This document shows, piece by piece, positions 35,509 to 43,685 of a DNA stretch of 64,000 nt; position 1 is the stretch's first letter, and the number at the start of each line of letters is the position of its first letter. The position numbers and the translations under genes were made by a program. Origin of the DNA: Desulfarculaceae bacterium (GTDB taxonomy: Bacteria; Desulfobacterota; Desulfarculia; Desulfarculales; Desulfarculaceae); the NCBI GenBank assembly GCA_021737145.1, contig JAIPEN010000007.1:171956-235955 (forward strand). Reading direction: 5' to 3'. The notes under the pieces are model-generated. The model saw only the letters and a program-made list of their open reading frames with translations. It ran no database searches and was not told the origin of the DNA.

Positions 35509-36366
35509 TTACCAGGCCGTCCAGCCCCCATCCACCACCAGATTGGTTCCGGTCAGATAGCGCGAGGCGTCGCTGAGCAAGAACAGCACCGCGCCGTTGA
35601 AGTCGGTGAACTCGGCCATGCGGCCCATGGGCGTGCGCGCATTGTAGGCCTGTACAAAGGCGTCTTCCTGGCCATCGAACACCCCGCCCGGGGTCAGGCA
35701 ATTCACCCGCACCCCGTCCGGGCCCCAAAGGGAGGCCAGGTGGCGGCCCAGGGCGATGATGCCGCCCTTGGAGGCGGTGTAGGCGGCCGGGCAGCTCAGG
35801 GGATCGCTGCCGCCGTAGATGTTGCCCGCGGGCGAGCATCCCTGGTAGATGCGCTGGTCCGGGGCCACCACCCCGTACACGCTGGCCGTGAGCACCACGC
35901 TGCCTTGCTTTGCGGGCACCATGAGCTTGCCCGCCTCGCGGCAGCACAGAAAGGCCCCGCCCAGGTTCCCCTCTATCACCTGGCGCCAGGCGTCCCAGGA
36001 GTAGTCGGCAAAGGGACGGTAGTAGCCCTCGGGCTTGGCCATCACGTTGTAGACCAGGCCGTCCAGGCGGCCCTGCTCGCGGCCCACCTTGGTGAACACC
36101 TCGCTAACCCCGGCCTCGTCGGTCACGTTCAGGCCAACCCCGCTGAGCTTGCCGCCGGTGTCTTGGGCCAGTTCACGGGCCAGGTCTTGGCACTGCGTCT
36201 GGTCCTGGTCTGCGATGATCACCGAGGCCCCGGCCTGGGCCAGGGTGCGGGCCATGCGGCGGCCGATGCCTCCGGCCCCTCCCGCGATGAGCACCACCCG
36301 TCCGCCAAGGTCGAACATCTCCGACGGCTTTCCCAGAGGTGGCAACTGGTCCTTGGGCTGGGTCAT
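35509..36366 (-). CDS. Short-chain dehydrogenase/reductase
   Basis: 285-residue classical SDR. The cofactor motif is AGGAGGIGRRM, the catalytic Ser is in VVLTASVYG, and the Tyr-Lys pair is in AAYTASKGG. It overlaps the second neuA-like gene by ATGA, so it is coupled to it. SDRs next to CMP-sugar synthetases (such as PtmA beside PtmB in Campylobacter) take part in nonulosonic acid diversification. Substrate unknown. It is the last gene of the minus-strand operon starting near 40345. Confidence 0.86.
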   Translation of the reverse strand: MTQPKDQLPPLGKPSEMFDLGGRVVLIAGGAGGIGRRMARTLAQAGASVIIADQDQTQCQDLARELAQDTGGKLSGVGLNVTDEAGVSEVFTKVGREQGRLDGLVYNVMAKPEGYYRPFADYSWDAWRQVIEGNLGGAFLCCREAGKLMVPAKQGSVVLTASVYGVVAPDQRIYQGCSPAGNIYGGSDPLSCPAAYTASKGGIIALGRHLASLWGPDGVRVNCLTPGGVFDGQEDAFVQAYNARTPMGRMAEFTDFNGAVLFLLSDASRYLTGTNLVVDGGWTAW

Positions 36367-37073
36367 GGCTTGCCTTCCTCCCTGGCCAGCAGGGCCTCCA
36401 GGAGCATGAAGTCCAGTTCGCTGTCCAGATCCACCGCCCGCTCGCGGGGCACCTCGTAGAGCCGGGTGCGCTGGGGCAGGCGCTCGGCCTGGTCCATGAG
36501 CGCGGCCCGCTTGTAGGCCCAGATCACGGTGTTCAAGTCATACACCGGCGGGGCGTCCTGGCGGCGGCCCACCTCGCCGGGCGGCTGGGCGAACAGCTCC
36601 ACGTAGCCGCCCGCCTCGCGCACCATGTTGAAGTAGGGGCTGCGGTGGGAGGACGAGCCGCTGATCACCGCGTCGCAGTCCGGCTCGGCCAAAATTTGCA
36701 GGGCGCGCTCCACGTCCTCCACCCGCCGAAGCGGGGCGGTGCAGTCCAGCAGGGCCAGCACCTCCACGGTGGCGCCGAAGTGCTCCTCGCAGGCGGTTAT
36801 GGCGTGCTGCATCACCGGCAGCATGGGCGCGGTGTCGCTGGCCAGCTCCGGGGGGCGCAAAAAGGGCGCCTCGGCCCCATGCTCGCGGGCCACGGCGGCG
36901 ATCTGCTCGCTGTCGGTGGATACCACCACCTGGTCGATGGCCGGGCTGGCCAGGCCGCAGGCGATGGCCCGGGCGATGAGCGGCACGCCGCCCACCAGGC
37001 GCAGGTTCTTGCCTGGCACGCCCTTGCTGCCTCCCCGGGCGGGGATGAGCCCCAATACGATTCCCGCGCTCAC
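36363..37073 (-). CDS. Second NeuA-like cytidylyltransferase
   Basis: 236 residues with the signature LIPARGGSKGVPGKN, plus VVSTDSEQ and LLDCTAPLRRV. The GTG start at 37073 overlaps the Gfo/Idh stop (GTGA); a longer frame to 37232 is not needed. It differs clearly from the NeuA at 34795, notably in the substrate-facing region (PVYDLNTVIWAYKR instead of AYMRNGAIYLTRR), so it probably activates a different acid. It resembles the PtmB/LegF and SpsF-like group. It lies in an operon with an HpcH/HpaI aldolase rather than NeuB. Confidence 0.85.
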   Translation of the reverse strand: MSAGIVLGLIPARGGSKGVPGKNLRLVGGVPLIARAIACGLASPAIDQVVVSTDSEQIAAVAREHGAEAPFLRPPELASDTAPMLPVMQHAITACEEHFGATVEVLALLDCTAPLRRVEDVERALQILAEPDCDAVISGSSSHRSPYFNMVREAGGYVELFAQPPGEVGRRQDAPPVYDLNTVIWAYKRAALMDQAERLPQRTRLYEVPRERAVDLDSELDFMLLEALLAREEGKP

Positions 37074-38062
37074 AGCTCCACGGTCCTTTGCTCCTGGGCG
37101 GCCCGCTTGGCGGCCAGGGCCAGGCGGGTGGCCGCGATGCCCTGGTCCAGGCCCACCGCCGGTTCTTCCTGTCCGGCCAGCACGGTCAGCCAGTGGGCCA
37201 TCTGTTTGCGGAACATCTGGTCGCGCTCCCAATCGGGCGGGTCCTCAATACGCACGGTGTCCTGTCCGGGCCGCCGCAGCTCCAGCCAGCCCTGGCCATA
37301 GTCCCATACCGCCTCGCCCTGCTCGCCGAAAATTTCCAGGCTCCGGTAATAACCACGCCGGATGCAATCCAGGTGCACCCGGCTCAGGGCGGGGGGCTGG
37401 TGCGTGCAGACGATCTCGGCCAGGTCCTCGGCCGCCATCTCCAGGGACGAGAAATTGCCCGTGGCGCAGCTCACTGATTTGGCCGGGCCCATCAGGGCCA
37501 AGGCCAGGTCTAGCTCGTGGACCAGCTCCAAAACGACCCCGCCGCCCAGCTCGGGGCGGGCGGTCTGGGAGGCGCGGTAATCCGCGCCCGGCCGCCAGTC
37601 GGGCAGCCATTGCCCCACCGAGGCGGACAGGGACAGAGGCCGTCCCAACGCGCCCTCGGCCAGCCAGGCTTGCAACTGGGCATAGGCCGGGTGGTGCCTG
37701 AGTTGCAGGCCCACCAGCACGGGCAGGCTTTTGGCCCGCGCCAGCTCGGCCAGTTCGTCCAGGCCGTCCTGGGCGGCGGCCACCGGCTTTTCCAGCAAAA
37801 AGGGCACCCCGGCCTGGGCCAGTTTGGTGGCCGCGTCCAGATGCAGGCTGGTGGGATTGGCGATCACCGCGAAATCCGGCTTCCAGTCCAAAGCCTCGTC
37901 CCATTGGCTCAGGGACCGGCCCGAGCAGGCGGCCAGTTCGGGCACTCCGGCCATGCCCGCGCCCGAGCGCAGGGCGGCCACCTCGGCCGAGGGCTCCAGC
38001 TCCATGAGCAGGCGCAGATGCCGCCTCCCGGCCGAGCCCAGGCCGATGAACAGGGCCTTCAT
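37070..38062 (-). CDS. Gfo/Idh/MocA family oxidoreductase
   Basis: 330 residues. The N-terminal Rossmann motif is IGLGSAGRRHLRLL, and the catalytic EKP lysine is in LLEKPVAA. The C-terminal beta-sheet domain includes GGGVVLELVHELDLAL. Family members oxidise or reduce sugars and sugar nucleotides with NAD(P). The ATG at 38062 overlaps the preceding stop (ATGA), so the start is firm. It sits between the transferase-like gene and the second neuA-like gene, which suggests a role in making the acid activated there. Confidence 0.87.
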   Translation of the reverse strand: MKALFIGLGSAGRRHLRLLMELEPSAEVAALRSGAGMAGVPELAACSGRSLSQWDEALDWKPDFAVIANPTSLHLDAATKLAQAGVPFLLEKPVAAAQDGLDELAELARAKSLPVLVGLQLRHHPAYAQLQAWLAEGALGRPLSLSASVGQWLPDWRPGADYRASQTARPELGGGVVLELVHELDLALALMGPAKSVSCATGNFSSLEMAAEDLAEIVCTHQPPALSRVHLDCIRRGYYRSLEIFGEQGEAVWDYGQGWLELRRPGQDTVRIEDPPDWERDQMFRKQMAHWLTVLAGQEEPAVGLDQGIAATRLALAAKRAAQEQRTVEL

Positions 38063-39519
38063 CGCGCGGCCTCCTGGGCCAGGGCGGCCAGGTGCGCGGC
38101 TATGGCCCGGCCCGCGTGGCCCTGGTTGGGGCCCAGTTCCTTGGCCTTGACCAGGGCCCGGCCCTCGGCGCGCAGCTCGGGGTGCTCCAAGGCCTGGTTG
38201 ATGGCCGCGATGATGTCCTCGGTTCCCTCGGCGGTGCGCTCGGCCCCTTGCGAGCAGATGCGCACGATGTGCTCCAGGGTGTAGACCGAGCGGTCGTCCG
38301 CGCCCAGATGCACGTTGTGGGCGTGCATGATCCAATTGATGATGGGCTTGTCCACCGCGGCCGCCTCCAGCATGAGGGTGGAGTAGTAGCTTATCACCAT
38401 GGCGCTGTGTCCCACCAGGGAGGCCAAGAGGGTCATTTCGCCGGCCGGCATGTCCGAGGGCAGCTTGGTGGAGAGAATCTCGGGGTCGTTGAAGGCCACG
38501 AAGGGATACTCGTCCTTGATGGCCTGATACTGCTCCAGGATGGCCGCAAACTTGAGGCCGTCCCCCTCGCCCTGAAAGTGGTTGGGGTGCAGGCGCACCA
38601 GCAGGGAGCAGGGCCGGGCCAGGCGTCCCTCCTGGATGGCCTCGGCCAGCAGGCGGATGTAGTCCGGGGTCCAGGGGAACTTGTTGGGGGTGCGGGTGCC
38701 GAAGAAGATGATGGGCCGCTCCGGGTCCAGGCCGAAACGGACGCACACATCCGCGCGGCTCAGCCAGCGCTCGGGATGGGCGTACACGTCGAAATGGGCC
38801 ACCCCGCCCACGAAGATCTTGGCCGGGTCCTGGTCGTAGTATTTGACCAGTTCGGTTTTCATGACCTGGGTCCAGGCCACCAGATGCTCGGCCGAGGCGC
38901 CGGGCAGGCCCTTGCCCGAGGTGTTGTCCCAGCTCAGGATGACCACGCAACGCCGGGCCCCGTGGCGCTTGGCCTCGCGCATGAGGTACTGGTCATAGTC
39001 GAAATAGCCCAGGCTGGTGGTGAGCACCAGGCTGGGGCGATAACGCTCGAACAGCTCGCGGTGCGCGTTGCCCGCGAAGAAACGCTCTTCCAGGGCCAGG
39101 AGCAGCCGCCGGGCCCCGCGCCAGCGCATCAGGGGCCGGCGCAGCAAGCGGATGAGCTGGTAGCGCAGCTTGGCCTTGGGGCCCTGGGAGTCGCAGATGT
39201 TCTTGAAGGCCGCGAAACGGGCCCCCAGGGAGCCCTGGTCGTGGCGGCCGGGCATGGCGTACCAGCGCAGTTCCTTGAGGAAAATCTGGAGCTGGCTGTT
39301 CAGGAAGTAAGAGCCACAGGCCTTGAAGTCGAACAGCTCCACCGACGCGCCCAGGGCCTCGAACTCCTGGCGGAAGTAGTCCTCGTCCGCGTTGGGGCTG
39401 AGCACCACCACCTTGACCCCGGCTTGGATGAGCCCGGGCAGGATGTCGCTGCGCAGCAGATAGCGGGCCCCGAAGCCGTTGTTGACCGCGATGAATATGC
39501 AGGGAGAGCCGGTGCTCAT
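38059..39519 (-). CDS. Surface-polysaccharide transferase with HP and SS-type motifs
   Basis: 486 residues (start MSTGSPCIFIAVNNGFG, chosen 10 bp after the aldolase stop). The C-terminal half has LLVRLHPNHFQ (HP motif) and MVISYYSTLMLEAAAVDKP (Ser/Ser-Thr motif). These motifs are shared by polysialyltransferases, Kdo transferases of KpsC/KpsS type and CDP-glycerol polymerases. The N-terminal half resembles a GT-B acceptor domain. In an operon with a CMP-sugar synthetase, transfer from the CMP-sugar made here is the most economical reading, but a CDP-glycerol-type donor is also possible. Confidence 0.62.
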   Translation of the reverse strand: MSTGSPCIFIAVNNGFGARYLLRSDILPGLIQAGVKVVVLSPNADEDYFRQEFEALGASVELFDFKACGSYFLNSQLQIFLKELRWYAMPGRHDQGSLGARFAAFKNICDSQGPKAKLRYQLIRLLRRPLMRWRGARRLLLALEERFFAGNAHRELFERYRPSLVLTTSLGYFDYDQYLMREAKRHGARRCVVILSWDNTSGKGLPGASAEHLVAWTQVMKTELVKYYDQDPAKIFVGGVAHFDVYAHPERWLSRADVCVRFGLDPERPIIFFGTRTPNKFPWTPDYIRLLAEAIQEGRLARPCSLLVRLHPNHFQGEGDGLKFAAILEQYQAIKDEYPFVAFNDPEILSTKLPSDMPAGEMTLLASLVGHSAMVISYYSTLMLEAAAVDKPIINWIMHAHNVHLGADDRSVYTLEHIVRICSQGAERTAEGTEDIIAAINQALEHPELRAEGRALVKAKELGPNQGHAGRAIAAHLAALAQEAAR

Positions 39520-39529
39520 GCGGCCGGGC

Positions 39530-40315
39530 TCAGGAGGCCAGGGCGGGGCGGAGCTCCCGCAGTCCCTGGCGGCAGGCCACGTCGAGCATGCGGATGTCCA
39601 CGCTGTAGGCCAGGAAGCGGTAGCCCTGGTCCGCCCGGCGCTGGAGCTCCTCCGGGTCGGGCTCCACCACGTGCAGGCCGCCGGGCTTGCCGCCGCGCCG
39701 CACCACCTGGGTGATGCGCTCCATGGCCGCCAGCATGTCCGGGTGCTCGAAGTCGCCCGGCCGGCCCAGGGAGCCGGAGAGGTCGTAGGGGCCCACGATG
39801 AAGCCGTCCACTCCATCCACCGCCAGGATGGCCTCCAGGTTTTCCACCGCCCGGATGTGCTCGATCTGCGCGATCACCAGGGCCTCCTCGGCCAGCCAGG
39901 CGCGGTAATCCTCAAAGGACACGCCATAGCCCTGGGCCCGGGCCAGGCCCACGCCACGGGTCCCGTCCGGGGGGTAGCGCAGGGCGGCCACCGCGTCGGC
40001 GGCCTCCTGGGCGCTGTTGACCATGGGCACGATGATGCCGTGGGCTCCGGCGTCCATGACCCGCTTGATCTGCACCGGGTCGTTGGCCGACAGACGCACC
40101 AGGGGCGGCGCGCCGCAAAGGTCGCACACCCGGATGAGCTGGCCGGCCTGGTCCAGGGTGATGGTGCTGTGCTCCAGGTCAACGGTGAGCCAGTCGAACC
40201 CGGCCCGGGCCATGATCTCGGCAATGGCCGGATGGCCCAGGGTTATCCAGGAGCCCAGGGTCAGCTGGCCCGAGGCCAGTTTTTGCTTTAGGGAAGTTGC
40301 GGAGACAGTCACCAT
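39530..40315 (-). CDS. HpcH/HpaI-family aldolase
   Basis: 261-residue TIM-barrel class II aldolase. Motifs are DWLTVDLEHS, AGAHGIIVPMV, QIEHIRAVENLE (metal-binding Glu) and GPYDLSGSLG (metal-binding Asp). These enzymes reversibly add pyruvate to aldehydes to give 2-keto-3-deoxy or 2-keto-4-hydroxy acids. ATG at 40315 has AGG five bases upstream and is preferred to GTG at 40321. It is the first gene of the minus operon, behind a strong promoter. Making the ulosonic acid activated by the second NeuA is a plausible function. Confidence 0.84.
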   Translation of the reverse strand: MVTVSATSLKQKLASGQLTLGSWITLGHPAIAEIMARAGFDWLTVDLEHSTITLDQAGQLIRVCDLCGAPPLVRLSANDPVQIKRVMDAGAHGIIVPMVNSAQEAADAVAALRYPPDGTRGVGLARAQGYGVSFEDYRAWLAEEALVIAQIEHIRAVENLEAILAVDGVDGFIVGPYDLSGSLGRPGDFEHPDMLAAMERITQVVRRGGKPGGLHVVEPDPEELQRRADQGYRFLAYSVDIRMLDVACRQGLRELRPALAS

Positions 40316-40351
40316 GACCACCTAATATTTTTATATTTTCGTAGACTTAAT

Positions 40352-40380
40352 TTTATATAAGCTATGCTGGTCCAAGTCAA
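40352..40380 (-). promoter_or_regulatory. Strong sigma70-type promoter of the aldolase operon
   Basis: On the minus strand, TTGACT (40380-40375) and TATAAA (40357-40352) are 17 bases apart, both near-consensus. They lie in a short AT-rich tract unlike the surrounding GC-rich sequence. The predicted transcript begins near 40345, leaving about 30 bases before the aldolase ATG. Confidence 0.65.
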
Positions 40381-40676
40381 CGGAGTGTTGGGGCCGGCCG
40401 GCCCGGTGGCGGGGCCGGGGAAGGCTGATTCGCGTGGGCTGGGGCATGGGGTGTATAAGTGATTGGGGGCCGTTTCCACGGCCAAATGGGCCCAGGCGGG
40501 CTTTGGCCCGGGTTATGGGGGGACAAGGCCGGCCTGGTTCAAGTACATTGAAGTGGACCGGAATCGGACCATGGGGCACGGGGCCGGAGGCTGTGCCGGG
40601 TGAACCCCCCGCGAGGCCGCCTTGTCCGGGGCGGTTACACGGAGTTGAATTGACTGGCCATAAGCGTAATTAATCG
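40381..40676. other. Intergenic region between aldolase operon and GT2 gene
   Basis: Nearly 300 bp between the divergent aldolase promoter and the GT2 start, very rich in G on the plus strand (repeated GGGG and GGCC runs). No reading frame with a ribosome site and no recognisable RNA were seen. A TTGAAT and TAATTA pair lies directly before the GT2 start, too close to be a normal promoter with a leader. Confidence 0.5.
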
Positions 40677-41591
40677 ATGCCGAGATCCCCAGACCAGAAA
40701 AACGCACTTGATCACGCCTTGGCTGATCAGCAGTCCTATGACGTGGTGGTGGTCAACTACCAAAGCACAGGCGTGCTCCTGGGCCTTTTGCAGGATTTCC
40801 GGTCCATCAGCCCCGCTCCCCGCAAGCTGATCGTGGTGGACAACAATTCCATTGACCGCCCGGAGCGGATCAAAGAGCGCTTTCCAGAGACCATCGTCCT
40901 GCGCAACCAGCAAAACCGGGGCTTCGCGGCGGCCGCCAATCAAGGCTGGCGGCGGGGCGATTCCCCGGTGGTCCTGTTCATCAACCCGGATGTCAGGCTG
41001 CTGCAGGATAGTTTCGCGGGAGTTTTGGAATATCTGCGCCAAAGGCCCGAGGTCGGGGCGGTGGGGCCGCGCATACTCGATCCCGACGGCGCGGTGCAGG
41101 GCTCGGCCCGCGGCTTTCATTCTTTTTGGACCATGCTGGCCGGGCGCAAGGGGCCGCTGGTCAGGCTGTTCCCCCACAGCCGCCTGGTGAGCCGGGACGT
41201 GCCGGCCATGGACCCCGGGCTGGCCGAGCCCATGACCGTTGATTGGGTCTCCGGCGCCTGCCTGTTCGTCAAGCGGGAGGCGCTGTGCCAGGTGAAGGGC
41301 TTTGACGAGCGCTATTTCATGTATTTCGAGGACACCGACCTGGCCCGAAGCATGAAAAAAAGTAACTTGTCCACCGTGTATTTCCCGGCTTCCCTGGTTT
41401 CGCATCAGGTGGGAAAAAGCAGCGAGAAGCGGCCCCTGAAATCCCTGTGGCGGTTCCATCAGAGTTGGTACCGCTATATGTGCAAGCATCACTTTCCGTC
41501 CAGTCCGCTTTTGCAGATGATCGCCGCCCAGGTGGTCGGGCTGCGCTTTTTGCTTTACGCCCTGTTGAGGTCGCTGCCCCGAAAGGTATGA
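40677..41591 (+). CDS. Glycosyltransferase family 2 (rhamnosyltransferase-like)
   Basis: 304-residue GT-A enzyme. The N-terminal strand is VVVVNYQSTGVLLGLLQDF. Donor and metal motifs are VVDNNSID and VLFINPDVRLL (DXD-like as NPD). The acceptor region has WVSGACLFVKREAL and FDERYFMYFEDTDLARS, as in WbbL-type rhamnosyltransferases. The C-terminal helix LLQMIAAQVVGLRFLLYALL may associate with the membrane. It lies just upstream of the second ankyrin/membrane-protein module. Confidence 0.9.
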   Translation: MPRSPDQKNALDHALADQQSYDVVVVNYQSTGVLLGLLQDFRSISPAPRKLIVVDNNSIDRPERIKERFPETIVLRNQQNRGFAAAANQGWRRGDSPVVLFINPDVRLLQDSFAGVLEYLRQRPEVGAVGPRILDPDGAVQGSARGFHSFWTMLAGRKGPLVRLFPHSRLVSRDVPAMDPGLAEPMTVDWVSGACLFVKREALCQVKGFDERYFMYFEDTDLARSMKKSNLSTVYFPASLVSHQVGKSSEKRPLKSLWRFHQSWYRYMCKHHFPSSPLLQMIAAQVVGLRFLLYALLRSLPRKV

Positions 41592-41690
41592 TGGCCTTCG
41601 TCCCCATCCGGTCATTTGCGGAATGTGATTTGCCGGCTAGGGGCCTTGGACAGCCTGGCTACGGATAGACATGGAGCCGGATGCAGGTAG

Positions 41691-42200
41691 ATGGCTCGTG
41701 ATGAACATAACGGCCAACCGGCCAGCCCAACCACCCGCAGGGGCTTTTTGCTCGCGGGAGGGGTGGTCTTGTTGCTGGCGGTCTGCGCGGCCTGTTTTGT
41801 CGCCATCCAACCCAAGGCGGAGCCGGTGTTTGTCCTGACCGCCGCCAACGACCCCGCAAAACTCGATGATCTGCTCAGGGACCACCCGGATCAATTGGGG
41901 AAAAGGCTCTTTGGACGGCCGCCCCTGCACTATGCGATCATCCAGAACCAATTGCCCGTGGTCAAGACGATGCTGGCAAAGGGGGCTGATATCGAGGGCC
42001 GGGATCAAGTGGGGAACACGCCGTTGCATATCGCGGTCATTTGCAATAGGCAGCCGATAATAACTTTGCTTCTGGCCTCCGGCGCGCAATCCGGCGCCCT
42101 GAACCACTATGGGCAGACCCCCTTGGACATGGCGCCTCTCGGCGGCTTGGAGGCGGGCGGCATTGCGGAATTGAGGGGCAAGGTCCGCGGCGCTCAATAG
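41691..42200 (+). CDS. Membrane-anchored ankyrin-repeat protein (module copy 2)
   Basis: 169 residues. A basic N-terminus and the hydrophobic helix GFLLAGGVVLLLAVCAACFVAI predict an inner-membrane anchor with a periplasmic domain. Three to four ankyrin repeats follow, with PPLHYAIIQ, TPLHIAVIC and TPLDMAPLGG cores. It is a diverged counterpart of the protein at 29709-30284: same length class, anchor, repeat number and downstream partner. It lies 14 bp upstream of the second polytopic membrane protein gene. Confidence 0.8.
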   Translation: MARDEHNGQPASPTTRRGFLLAGGVVLLLAVCAACFVAIQPKAEPVFVLTAANDPAKLDDLLRDHPDQLGKRLFGRPPLHYAIIQNQLPVVKTMLAKGADIEGRDQVGNTPLHIAVICNRQPIITLLLASGAQSGALNHYGQTPLDMAPLGGLEAGGIAELRGKVRGAQ

Positions 42201-42214
42201 GGCGGCCGGGCCGT

Positions 42215-43573
42215 TTGCATATGAACAGCCTAAAAAACAGCTACATCCTATTGCTGGCCATGGCGGCCGGGGTGCGCCTTTTGGTGGGGCTCGCCCTCTG
42301 GCTCCTGGCGGCCCACCAGCCAGGGGTGTCCAGCCCCCATGATCTTTTAGGCGTGCTCAACGGGTGGGTCCTGGCTCCCGATGCCGCGCTTTATCACGAT
42401 CAGGCCATGGTGCTCTTGGATGTTTGGCATGGGGCGGCCTCCCCCGGCGACCTTTCCCTGCCCGCCGAATACCTGGGCTATCCGGTGATCCTGGCCTGGT
42501 TGTATTGGCTCGCGGCGCCGCATCATCTGGTGGGCATCGCGGTCAATGCGGTGTTTTTCCTGATCACCGGGGTGTTGGCCTTCAAGCTGATGCATATGTC
42601 GGGACAAAGCCGCAGCGCCTCGCTGGTGTTGGCCTTGGTAATCTGCCTGTGGCCGCCCAGCCTGAGCTACTCTTCCACTTTGTTGAAAGATTCCTTGTAT
42701 ATAATGTCGGTGTTCATGATTTTGTTCGGCTTGATCAAATTGATGAGAAAACAGGCTTCCATCATAAGCTCATGGGCGGCCGCGACCTTGGTGCTGTTTT
42801 TCGGGGTGTACCTTTTGTTGAACGTGCGCCCCATGCTCACCCCGGCTCTGACGGTTTTCTTTCCCCTGGCCGTGATCGCCGGGGCCCTGTTGCCGGGCCT
42901 GAGGCGGAATCTGAAGCCGACCCTGTTTCACGGCCTGTTGGTGGTTTGCGCCGTGGCCGGGGGAATCTACGCGGCCGGGCATTACGGGGTGGTGGACTTG
43001 GCCCTGCCCAAGGCCCCGGCCAAGCCCTTGCACACGGCCCATTCCCCGATTCACCAGCCGGGGCCGGTGAAGGTGGCCCAGGCCTCGGTGGCGGGGTTGC
43101 CGGCAAAGGTGATGGACAGGGCCGATGAGGCGGAAAACGCGCTTTGGCGGCGCCGGATCATTTACTTCACCAGCGGCGGGCTCAGCCTGGTGCCCTTCGC
43201 GAGCTTGCAGCCCACCGATGCCTGGCAAAAGGCGGTGATTTACTGTAGATCGGCCGTGAACTTGTTTCTGCGGCCCTTTCCGTGGAGCCGCTGGCCCTAT
43301 AAACCGGGCAGCTATGCCGTCCGCTGGGGCATAGTTTTCTGGAATCTCTTGTGGTATCTCGCTTTGCCGGGGATTTTTTACGGCTTGTACCGTGAGCTGA
43401 AAAAGAAAGAGATGTCGGCGGCGGCCATCATGCTGTGGGTGGGCATATTCGGCTTGATGGTGTCCACGGTGGTGGTGAACCAGGGCACTCTCTTTCGTCA
43501 GCGGGACATGGCCATATTGCCGCTTTTGATATTTTTCGACCTTCGGCCTTACGCCTATTTTTTCAGGCGATGA
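42215..43573 (+). CDS. Polytopic membrane protein, GT39/GT-C-like (module copy 2)
   Basis: 452 residues with about ten helices. Motifs shared in order with the protein at 28222-29688 are APDAALYHDQA, EYLGYPVILAWLY, WPPSLSYSSTLLKDS, GSYAVRWG and GTLFRQRDMAILPLL. The soluble loop between central helices (about residues 255-330) differs completely. Both genes begin TTG-CAT, but ATG at 42221 is an alternative start here. The function is probably transfer or export of a lipid-linked sugar, inferred from topology and locus. Confidence 0.72.
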   Translation: MHMNSLKNSYILLLAMAAGVRLLVGLALWLLAAHQPGVSSPHDLLGVLNGWVLAPDAALYHDQAMVLLDVWHGAASPGDLSLPAEYLGYPVILAWLYWLAAPHHLVGIAVNAVFFLITGVLAFKLMHMSGQSRSASLVLALVICLWPPSLSYSSTLLKDSLYIMSVFMILFGLIKLMRKQASIISSWAAATLVLFFGVYLLLNVRPMLTPALTVFFPLAVIAGALLPGLRRNLKPTLFHGLLVVCAVAGGIYAAGHYGVVDLALPKAPAKPLHTAHSPIHQPGPVKVAQASVAGLPAKVMDRADEAENALWRRRIIYFTSGGLSLVPFASLQPTDAWQKAVIYCRSAVNLFLRPFPWSRWPYKPGSYAVRWGIVFWNLLWYLALPGIFYGLYRELKKKEMSAAAIMLWVGIFGLMVSTVVVNQGTLFRQRDMAILPLLIFFDLRPYAYFFRR

Positions 43574-43685
43574 GTTCGCCTTGCCGTGATCAAGTCGACA
43601 AAGACACCGTTTGGCCGGCAAATACAATCGCCCCGAGTGCGCCTTGCTCACCCAAAAAAGCATTGGCACCCAGCGGCGCGATACA

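Noticed and set aside
39520..39816. Extension of the HP-motif transferase to 39816
   Set aside because: It overlaps the end of the aldolase gene in another frame and is Trp/Arg/Ser-rich, typical of an out-of-frame reading.
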